From Legionellaceae bacterium (GTDB taxonomy: Bacteria > Pseudomonadota > Gammaproteobacteria > Legionellales > Legionellaceae), in NCBI GenBank assembly GCA_947505025.1, contig CANNIJ010000001.1:1-59635 (forward strand): DNA of 59,635 nt. The letters run 5' to 3'. This document shows, in pieces, positions 53,798 through 59,635 of the stretch. Within the stretch, counting starts at the first letter, position 1, and every line of letters starts with the position of its first letter. The notes beneath the pieces were generated by a model. That model made no database searches, was not told the DNA's origin, and saw only the letters and a program-made list of their open reading frames with translations. A program made the position numbers and the translations under genes.

Positions 53798-55138
53798 TCA
53801 ATCTACATCTATAAACTGTTCCAATACCTGACAACTCAAGTGTCCATTTACCAATCTCATATCGATCTGACTGCCCGGAGAAACTTGTTGAACGCGTGTG
53901 ATTAAACGATCATTCTGTGTGATTAAAGCATATCCGCGTTCTAAAGTAGCCAAAGGACTCACTGCATTTAGGGTTGCGGCGGTTGCAGCAAAATCATGTT
54001 GGTATGTCACGATTATATTCCGCATCGCACTTAATAACCTAGATTGCAGGGCCTGGGTGTGTAACATTTGCTCTTGTATATGATGCCCTGGATTTTTGGT
54101 ATGTAATTGTAGATTCAACAGGTGTAGTGTGTGTCCATATTTTAGCGCCCTATTATTGACTGCAGCATATAATCTACGATTCAGATCATCTAATGTTTGC
54201 CAATGCATCATAATTAAACGACCTGGAGCACGTATCGCTCGCATAGCATGATCCAGCAACAAACGTTGATGCCTGATTAATCTCTGGGCCGCAGCCTGTA
54301 AACGCTGCTGTATGCTCACAAACAAATACAGCAATTCCTGCGCATCAGGCGTAACAGCTGTTGCTGCAGCTGTAGGCGTGGCTGCACGTAGATCTGCAAC
54401 AAAATCAGCTATGGTAAAATCTGTTTCGTGCCCAATCCCGGTAACAACTGGCAGATCGCTAGCCGCAATCGCATAAGCTAACGATTCGTCATTAAAAGCC
54501 CACAAATCTTCTAAACTGCCGCCGCCTCGAGCTAAAATCAATACATCACAACTTTTGTCAGTATTCGCACGCATCAATGCCTGGCATAATTGTTGTGGTG
54601 CACGTTTTCCTTGTACGTCACTGGGATAAATTATCACCGTGGCCAACGGAAATCTACGTGCTAATGTTGCTAAAATATCCCGCAAGGCTGCACCACTTGG
54701 TGAAGTAATCACACCAATAGATTGGGGATAAACCGGCAGAGCTTGTTTGCGGGCAGATTCAAACAAGCCTAAAGCAGCTAATTTTAACTTTAAGGCAGCA
54801 AATTGTTGATGTAGATCTCCAGCCCCAGCTAACACGAGAGATTGTACAATTAATTGATAATCACCGCGTGCTTCATACAGGCTCAATGTGCCACTTGCAA
54901 CTACTAGTTGACCATCATGTAACGCTTGAAGATCAGCGCGCACATGACGATTTTTAAAATATACGCATCGCACCTGCGCCGCGGTGTCTTTGAGCGTAAA
55001 ATAAGCATGTCCTGAGGACGGTCGACTAAGGTTGGATAATTCTCCCTGCACAGACACTGCACCCATTTCATTCTCCAGCCAAGAACGAATATGACGATTC
55101 AGTTGTGTGACAGTTAATACTGTTTGCTCGGTGCTCAT
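53798..55138 (-). CDS. xseA: exodeoxyribonuclease VII large subunit
   Basis: 446 residues. OB-fold N-terminus (LTVTQLNRHIRSWLE; VSVQGELSNLSRP) and the ExoVII core with IGVITSPSGAALRDIL, ILARGGGSLEDLWAFNDE and TGIGHETDFTIADFVADLRA. The C-terminal coiled-coil region is followed by LERGYALITQ. Degrades single-stranded DNA in mismatch repair together with XseB, which is not in the window. Overlaps yaiI by ATGA. Confidence 0.95.
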   Translation of the reverse strand: MSTEQTVLTVTQLNRHIRSWLENEMGAVSVQGELSNLSRPSSGHAYFTLKDTAAQVRCVYFKNRHVRADLQALHDGQLVVASGTLSLYEARGDYQLIVQSLVLAGAGDLHQQFAALKLKLAALGLFESARKQALPVYPQSIGVITSPSGAALRDILATLARRFPLATVIIYPSDVQGKRAPQQLCQALMRANTDKSCDVLILARGGGSLEDLWAFNDESLAYAIAASDLPVVTGIGHETDFTIADFVADLRAATPTAAATAVTPDAQELLYLFVSIQQRLQAAAQRLIRHQRLLLDHAMRAIRAPGRLIMMHWQTLDDLNRRLYAAVNNRALKYGHTLHLLNLQLHTKNPGHHIQEQMLHTQALQSRLLSAMRNIIVTYQHDFAATAATLNAVSPLATLERGYALITQNDRLITRVQQVSPGSQIDMRLVNGHLSCQVLEQFIDVD

Positions 55139-55593
55139 AGTCCTGTGCGCTTTTGTTTAGTAATCCATTGATCCAAGTGATTTGCAAAACGCTGCAGATC
55201 TTTTAAAGAAAATTTAGGCGGACCTCCACTTAATAAGCCACTGCCACGTAATGATTCATTCATATTGCGTTGCATTAAGTGTTGTTTAATATTATTTGAG
55301 GTATAAAATTCACCGCGTGGATTCAATGCATACCCTGAATTCGTAACCACTGAATCCGCTAGTGGGATATCTGCAGTAATCACGAGATCGCCGGGCTGCA
55401 TGTGATCAACTATATATTGATCTGCAACATCAAACCCCTGCGATACTTGAGTTCTATTGATGAATTTAGATCCAGGAGTAATTAAAGCATGGTTAGAAAC
55501 TACTTGCAGCAGGGTCATGCTTCTGGTTGCAGCTCTAAACAAAATATCTTTAATCGGCTTAGGGCAAGCATCTCCATCCATCCAGATTTGCAT
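55135..55593 (-). CDS. yaiI: YaiI/YqxD family DUF188 protein
   Basis: 152 residues. PIN-like DUF188 fold: WMDGDACPKPIKDILFRAA, VADQYIVDHMQPGDLVITAD, ADSVVTNSGYALNPRGE. Possible nuclease, function unproven. Three bases after the FabL-like gene and overlapping xseA, so it is the middle gene of a three-gene operon. Confidence 0.93.
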   Translation of the reverse strand: MQIWMDGDACPKPIKDILFRAATRSMTLLQVVSNHALITPGSKFINRTQVSQGFDVADQYIVDHMQPGDLVITADIPLADSVVTNSGYALNPRGEFYTSNNIKQHLMQRNMNESLRGSGLLSGGPPKFSLKDLQRFANHLDQWITKQKRTGL

Positions 55594-55596
55594 GGC

Positions 55597-56352
55597 CTAA
55601 CCAACCACTGAATACGCTGCATCAACAAACAATGTATGCCCTTTAATCATTTTAGCTTCCGGCAAACAGAGTAAATATACACCATCAGCAACATCATCGG
55701 GTGTTAAAGGCAGAGAGCTTAATGAATGTGCTTGATACTCCTCAAGTAACTGCTCACGGTTCGGGAAATACTTCAATGCATCAGTATCAACTACACCAGC
55801 AGATACAGTGTTAACATTTATCCCAGCTGGCGCTAACTCTAAACTCAACGAACGCACTAAAGACTCTAAAGCTGCTTTAGATGCACCAATAAAAGCATAA
55901 TTTGGAATCGCTCGCGAAGCCCCTAAACTAGACAAAGCGACCACTCGGCTACCGGCTGGCATAATCGTTCTAAATTCACTCACCAAATGATTTAAAGCCA
56001 ATGCATTAGTTTCCATGCACCAGCGCCAATGTTTGGTTGACATAGATAAGGCTGACTTTAAAACACCGCTAGCGGCATTACTAATCAAAAAATCCAGATG
56101 ATCAAAATGCTCACTGAACTGAGCACACAAAGCTTTTACCGATGCATGATCAGCAACATTCGCTTGCAAAGCGACCGCACGTCGTCCCAAAGCTTCAATT
56201 TCTCGCACTACATCCAATGCTAGGTCTGAGCTATTGTAGTAAACAATCGCCACATCACACCCAGAACGCGCTAACTTTAAAGCAGTTGCACGGCCAATAC
56301 CACGCGCCCCTCCGGTAATCAAGGCTACTTTATTTACAAATACTAATGGCAT
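55597..56352 (-). CDS. FabL-like enoyl-ACP reductase (SDR)
   Basis: 251-residue SDR with GGARGIGRA for NADPH. The active site is Tyr152-(x6)-Lys159 (NYAFIGASK), the enoyl-reductase spacing, not the YxxxK of FabG. SNAASGVL, TDALKYFPNREQLLEEY and MIKGHTLFVDAA match Bacillus FabL (YgaA) as I recall it. It would reduce enoyl-ACP in the last step of each elongation cycle; FabL enzymes are triclosan tolerant. AGGAG lies 5 bases before ATG 56352. It is divergent from fabV and leads the operon with yaiI and xseA. Confidence 0.8.
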   Translation of the reverse strand: MPLVFVNKVALITGGARGIGRATALKLARSGCDVAIVYYNSSDLALDVVREIEALGRRAVALQANVADHASVKALCAQFSEHFDHLDFLISNAASGVLKSALSMSTKHWRWCMETNALALNHLVSEFRTIMPAGSRVVALSSLGASRAIPNYAFIGASKAALESLVRSLSLELAPAGINVNTVSAGVVDTDALKYFPNREQLLEEYQAHSLSSLPLTPDDVADGVYLLCLPEAKMIKGHTLFVDAAYSVVG

Positions 56353-56401
56353 GGTTGCTCCTATAAAATCAAAAAAGGCTAACTGGATTAATTAGAACTG
56401 T

Positions 56402-56421
56402 CAATCTTCCTTTGAAGATTG
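56402..56421. repeat. 8-bp hairpin in the fabL-fabV divergent region
   Basis: CAATCTTC, CTTT loop, GAAGATTG: perfect. It lies 50 bp from the FabL-like start and 28 bp upstream of the fabV -35. Possible operator for both enoyl reductases. Confidence 0.6.
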
Positions 56422-56449
56422 CCCAGGGCCCCCATGTCCAGATTTACAC

Positions 56450-56477
56450 TTCACTTTTTAATCCGCGGTGTTATACT
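56450..56477 (+). promoter_or_regulatory. candidate promoter of fabV
   Basis: TTCACT (56450-56455), 16-bp spacer, TATACT (56472-56477). The predicted start would lie about 20-25 bp before the ribosome binding site. Confidence 0.5.
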
Positions 56478-56507
56478 CGAGAAAATTTAAATTCAGGAGC
56501 GTGTTGC

Positions 56508-57713
56508 ATGATAATTCAACCTAAAATTCGCGGATTCATTTGCACAACAGCACATCCGGCTGGCTGCAGACAGTCGGTTGAAGAACAAATAAACTACGTT
56601 AAAGCCGCCGGTAGCTTTGCTGGCCCCAAAAGAGTTCTTATAATTGGTGCCTCAACTGGATATGGCTTGGCCACACGTATTGTTAGTGCATTTGGTATGA
56701 AATCCAAAACAATTGGAGTTTTTTATGAGCGCGGCGCAGAGAATAAGCGCACAGCATCGCCCGGATGGTACAATACGGCTGCATTTGAGGAGTTTGCTCA
56801 CGCACAATCTTTATATGCAAAAAGTATTAATGGTGACGCATTTTCTACCGCTATAAAAGAACGGACTGCAGATTTAATTCGTCAAGACTGGGGACAAGTT
56901 GATTGTGTGATCTACAGTCTTGCATCACCAAGACGCCAAGATCCACGCACCGGTCATGTATATTCTTCAGTATTAAAACCAGTGGGCGCAGCCTACACGG
57001 GTAAAAATGTTGACACCTTTACCGGCGATGTACATGACATCACGTTAACTCCAGCCTCTGCTGAAGATATTGACAATACTATCGCAGTCATGGGTGGCGA
57101 TGATTGGGAGTTATGGATTGACTACTTGCGCGAACAAAACCTGTTAGCTGAAGGTGTGGTTACTCTGGCTTACTCTTATATTGGACCTGAATTAACTTAT
57201 CCAATTTATAAAAATGGCACAATTGGACGTGCAAAAGAGGATTTGAAAAAAACTTCGGACAAATTAAACGAGACGTTAAGATCAATTAATGGTCATGCAC
57301 GCATTGCAATTAACAAGGCATTAGTCACGCAAGCCAGTGCTGCAATACCCGTGGTGCCTCTATATATTTCTTTGTTGTATCGCCTGATGAAGGAAGCAGG
57401 AACGCATGAAGGATGTATCGAACAAATGTATCGTTTGTTTCACGATCACTCTACCAGCATGACCGACAATCTAGCAAATGATTTTATCCGTTTAGATGAC
57501 TATGAAATGGCTGAGGATATCCAACAAAAAATCCGTGATATTTGGCCGGAACTTTGTTCTGAAAATGTTTCTGATCTCACAGACATACAAGGCTATCGTG
57601 AAGAATTCTATCATTTGTTTGGCTTTGATTGGCCAGAGATCGACGTCCAACAGGACATTAATCCAGTGGTGAATATCCCATCTATTCTTGACAATCCAGA
57701 GCACGGAGCTTAG
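56508..57713 (+). CDS. fabV: enoyl-ACP reductase FabV
   Basis: 401 residues, family size. Starts MIIQPKIRGFICTTAHPAGC; NADH motif GASTGYGLATR; SINGDAFS; YSLASPRR; catalytic Tyr234-(x8)-Lys243 (YPIYKNGTIGRAK); QASAAIPVVPLY. I use ATG 56508, with AGGAG at 56495-56499 and family match; the open frame to 56412 has no homology. Reduces enoyl-ACP with NADH and is intrinsically triclosan resistant. Divergent from the FabL-like gene, so two non-FabI reductases lie side by side. Confidence 0.96.
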   Translation: MIIQPKIRGFICTTAHPAGCRQSVEEQINYVKAAGSFAGPKRVLIIGASTGYGLATRIVSAFGMKSKTIGVFYERGAENKRTASPGWYNTAAFEEFAHAQSLYAKSINGDAFSTAIKERTADLIRQDWGQVDCVIYSLASPRRQDPRTGHVYSSVLKPVGAAYTGKNVDTFTGDVHDITLTPASAEDIDNTIAVMGGDDWELWIDYLREQNLLAEGVVTLAYSYIGPELTYPIYKNGTIGRAKEDLKKTSDKLNETLRSINGHARIAINKALVTQASAAIPVVPLYISLLYRLMKEAGTHEGCIEQMYRLFHDHSTSMTDNLANDFIRLDDYEMAEDIQQKIRDIWPELCSENVSDLTDIQGYREEFYHLFGFDWPEIDVQQDINPVVNIPSILDNPEHGA

Positions 57714-57728
57714 GATCAGGCATTATTT

Positions 57729-57755
57729 TTAGGAGTGTGCCATGCACACTCCTAA
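57729..57755. repeat. perfect 12-bp hairpin between fabV and ispB
   Basis: TTAGGAGTGTGC, CAT loop, GCACACTCCTAA. It contains an alternative AGGAG and ATG (57742) in frame with ispB and ends 1 base before the CTGGAG of the preferred start (57769). Confidence 0.85.
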
Positions 57756-57768
57756 CTGGAGTACGGGC

Positions 57769-58737
57769 ATGAAGATTCAGCAATTACAAGCGCCGGTCCG
57801 TAACGATTTTGCCGCGGTTAATAACTTAATTATTCATCGCATTCAAGAACAAAGCGGTATAATTGATGACTTGTCCAATCATATAATCCAAAGTGGCGGT
57901 AAACGATTAAGGCCATTGCTGGTATTATTAGCCAGTCATGCATGTAATTATTCAGGTCAGAATCATATTAAACTAGCTGCAATGATAGAATTTTTACATA
58001 CAGCCAGTTTACTTCATGATGATGTAATCGATGAATCGGCATTACGCCGAGGACGTGAGACTGCGCATAAAATTTGGGGAAGTAAAGCCAGCATTTTAGT
58101 TGGCGACTATTTGTTCACTCAATATATGCAGCTGATGATTGACGTCGGTGACATGAACATCATTCAAATATTAACCAATATAGTACATAGAATAACATGC
58201 AGCGAACTTAAACAGTTATCCAATAAACATGATCCATACATTACGGTTAATGATTATATGGAAGTGATTCAATCTAAAACATCATCGCTGTTTTCAGTCT
58301 CAGCACGTTTGGGAGCCTTGATTAGCGGTGCTAATCAAGAAACTGAACATGCATTAACTGCGTATGGCTTGCATTTAGGTAATATCTTTCAATTAATTGA
58401 TGACGCATTAGATTATTGTTCAGACGCACAAACCATGGGAAAAAATGCAGGAGATGATTTGGCGGATGGTAAAGTTACCATGCCATTACTACACGCCTTA
58501 AAGCATGGCACACCAGCACAACAAGAGACCATAGTCGATAGTATCAAACATGGTCGACGGGAAAAATTACCAGAGATTTTGGCTGTAATTAACTCAACCA
58601 AAGCTATTGAATATACTAAAAGCGTGGCCGCCACAGAAGCGGCACTAGCAAAACAAGCCTTGTGTATATTACCTGAATCTATCTATAAAGCAGCGCTGCT
58701 CGGCGTGGTTGATTATGCTCTGCAGCGTGACCATTAA
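57769..58737 (+). CDS. ispB: octaprenyl-type polyprenyl diphosphate synthase
   Basis: 322 residues from ATG 57769 (323 in E. coli), with GGAG 8 bases before. Trans-prenyltransferase motifs: GGKRLRPLLVLL, the first Asp-rich region LLHDDVIDESALRRG (DDxxD) and the second FQLIDDALDY. Makes the polyprenyl tail of ubiquinone. An upstream in-frame ATG (57742) also has AGGAG but both sit inside a hairpin; this adds nine residues. Convergent with the next gene, sharing TTAA at the stops. Confidence 0.93.
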   Translation: MKIQQLQAPVRNDFAAVNNLIIHRIQEQSGIIDDLSNHIIQSGGKRLRPLLVLLASHACNYSGQNHIKLAAMIEFLHTASLLHDDVIDESALRRGRETAHKIWGSKASILVGDYLFTQYMQLMIDVGDMNIIQILTNIVHRITCSELKQLSNKHDPYITVNDYMEVIQSKTSSLFSVSARLGALISGANQETEHALTAYGLHLGNIFQLIDDALDYCSDAQTMGKNAGDDLADGKVTMPLLHALKHGTPAQQETIVDSIKHGRREKLPEILAVINSTKAIEYTKSVAATEAALAKQALCILPESIYKAALLGVVDYALQRDH

Positions 58738-59237
58738 GGTGCGCTTGAAGATCCGCCCAAGCAATCCAAAATTGCACTAATTGCATTGCATATTGTATTG
58801 GAACCATCAACCAGTTCTGAAGGTAAGGCTGGCGCGGCACTAAAAAAAGAGCAACAACACGCGGTAACTGGAGACGGGTCGCAACAAGTCAGATTTAGTT
58901 CACAGCTCTGATTGCAACAAGTAACGCTGTCATTTAGAGTCAAGCCATTAGCACTGACTGAGCTAGATTCGCTGGAACCAAAGATGGTGACTCCATTAAT
59001 ATTCGTTGAATCTGATTGTGCATAATTAGCACCGCTGCTGTTGATACTTTGTTGTAAGTTTTGTTGTTCAGAATATCCAAAAATATCAACATTTTCGGTG
59101 GTACCACTCGCATAACCGTTACTACCCACTCCAGTATAAGTCTTCCAGCCAAAATCGTTCGAGCCACTTACTATACTCACATCAGCACCCGTAGTTAAAG
59201 TGTTATGGGTTGCACTAGTATCAATAGAACTTTGCAT
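58734..59237 (-). CDS. Cys-rich low-complexity orphan
   Basis: 167 residues. N-terminal two thirds is Ser/Asn/Gly/Thr-rich and repetitive in feel (VDIFGYSEQQ and VTIFGSSESS may be diverged repeats). Then a Cys-dense patch (VTCCNQSCELNLTCC, TACCCSFF) and a short Leu-containing tail. No signal peptide. I start at ATG 59237 because GAGGAA is 7 bases before it; ATG 59252 is the alternative. Function unknown; the Cys clusters could bind metal or be lipidated. Confidence 0.6.
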   Translation of the reverse strand: MQSSIDTSATHNTLTTGADVSIVSGSNDFGWKTYTGVGSNGYASGTTENVDIFGYSEQQNLQQSINSSGANYAQSDSTNINGVTIFGSSESSSVSANGLTLNDSVTCCNQSCELNLTCCDPSPVTACCCSFFSAAPALPSELVDGSNTICNAISAILDCLGGSSSAP

Positions 59238-59378
59238 ATTAATATTCCTCATTTTATGTTACAAATACACCATTAGTCTTCATGATATATAACTTTTAGA
59301 CTAAACGACGGCTTAATTGCATCATTAATAATCTAGTTATGCAATTCTTGAGCCAAAAATACAGCAGCAAGGACTCTC

Positions 59379-59431
59379 CCTGAGTGGCACGATCTCTAAC
59401 ATAACAATCGATATAAATTGTTCCACTCAGG
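59379..59431. repeat. 9-bp inverted repeat, 35-nt spacing
   Basis: CCTGAGTGG (59379-59387) and CCACTCAGG (59423-59431). It lies between the Cys-rich gene and the partial open frame. The rest of 59238-59433 holds no gene I can support. Confidence 0.5.
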
Positions 59432-59433
59432 AT

Positions 59434-59634
59434 TCAGTTCATTATGGTTAATTTATGATCCGTGAAAACATCATGATAATCAGAGCGCCGGTTCCCATAT
59501 TTTACCAGCTTTCTATCCTGGCAATTAGGACAGCTCTCAACCACCGACTCTATCAGAGTAATTTGTTCTTTGAACAGCGCATCTTGGCAAGAATGAACCA
59601 ATTTAACTTGCTCTAGATGTGCGAATCCAAAGTT
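59434..59634 (-). pseudogene. partial open frame with CxxC motif, running off the window
   Basis: 66 codons open from the right edge to TGA at 59434. Protein-like: HLEQVKLVHSCQDALFKEQ, then ESVVESCPNCQDRKLVKYGN, RSDYHDVFTDHKLTIMN. The single CPNC knuckle looks like the first half of a zinc ribbon, as in some transposases, and the frame stops where a second CxxC would be expected. It may be the 5' part of a broken transposase-like gene or a small intact protein; the start is outside the window. Confidence 0.4.
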
Positions 59635-59635
59635 A

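Noticed and set aside
56412..56507. 32-codon N-terminal extension of FabV
   Set aside because: No family match, spans the promoter, and the ribosome binding site fits ATG 56508.
57729..57755. Intrinsic terminator after fabV
   Set aside because: No T-run after the stem in either direction; the T-run on the plus strand precedes the stem.

Overview
The window is about 59.6 kb of gene-dense, AT-rich (roughly 40% GC by eye) chromosome from a gammaproteobacterium. The evidence includes the yibN-grxC-secB-gpsA block in the order known from Escherichia coli, a lipoprotein LptE, hemCDXY, ftsK-lolA, mpl, yhdP, pdxB and an anaplerotic nadB-nadA pair. Several features point towards the Legionellales (Legionella/Coxiella relatives), although this is an inference. 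They are a Com1-like DsbA-family protein, an ACP/dehydratase/ketosynthase/acyltransferase block like the one I recall from Legionella and Coxiella, and several orphan proteins of a kind common in intracellular members of that order.

Layout. 1-13.8 kb is core genome: the 3' part of uvrD, a Com1-like thiol oxidoreductase, glyQ-glyS, two rhodaneses, grxC, secB, gpsA, a HAD 5'-nucleotidase on the minus strand, then leuS-lptE-holA as an overlapping operon. 13.8-19.7 kb is an accessory patch. It holds an IS6-family transposase remnant with one terminal inverted repeat, a SEC-C protein, a gene scrap, a zeta-toxin kinase with a small overlapping partner, a GNAT gene broken by an in-frame TGA, an L,D-transpeptidase, yjdM/phnA, and a permuted NlpC/papain-like protein with an NSPR tandem repeat. 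19.8-24.3 kb is purB-nadB-nadA followed by tRNA-Leu(CAA). 24.8-27.0 kb is a second accessory patch: an unusual receiver-domain protein, a DHFR-like protein and a secreted DUF333-like protein.

27-41 kb is core again: a DUF2520 Rossmann protein, hemC-hemD-hemX-hemY (haem synthesis and its membrane partners), and, converging on it, the minus-strand run ftsK-lolA-yhdP-mpl, with trxB divergent. 41.2-45.0 kb has an orphan 471-residue helical protein behind a near-consensus promoter, a perfect 36-bp palindrome, a DegT-type sugar aminotransferase and a methyltransferase. 45.2-48.8 kb has a PAP2 phosphatase and lipA, then divergent pdxB and a membrane-anchored papain-like orphan.

The most interesting part is 48.9-57.7 kb. 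A five-gene, fully overlapping minus-strand operon encodes a long acyl carrier protein, a double-hotdog dehydratase, an intact beta-ketoacyl synthase, a second synthase-like protein whose catalytic Cys is replaced by Ala (chain-length-factor-like), and an LpxL/HtrB-type acyltransferase. Gene order resembles the rhizobial acpXL-fabZXL-fabFXL-lpxXL cluster, which makes a very-long-chain acyl group for lipid A. Just upstream lie two enoyl-ACP reductases of different families, transcribed divergently: a FabL-like SDR (leading a fabL-yaiI-xseA operon) and FabV. Together they could form a dedicated long-chain acyl pathway. The right end has ispB, a Cys-rich low-complexity orphan converging on it, and a partial open frame with a CxxC motif that runs off the window.
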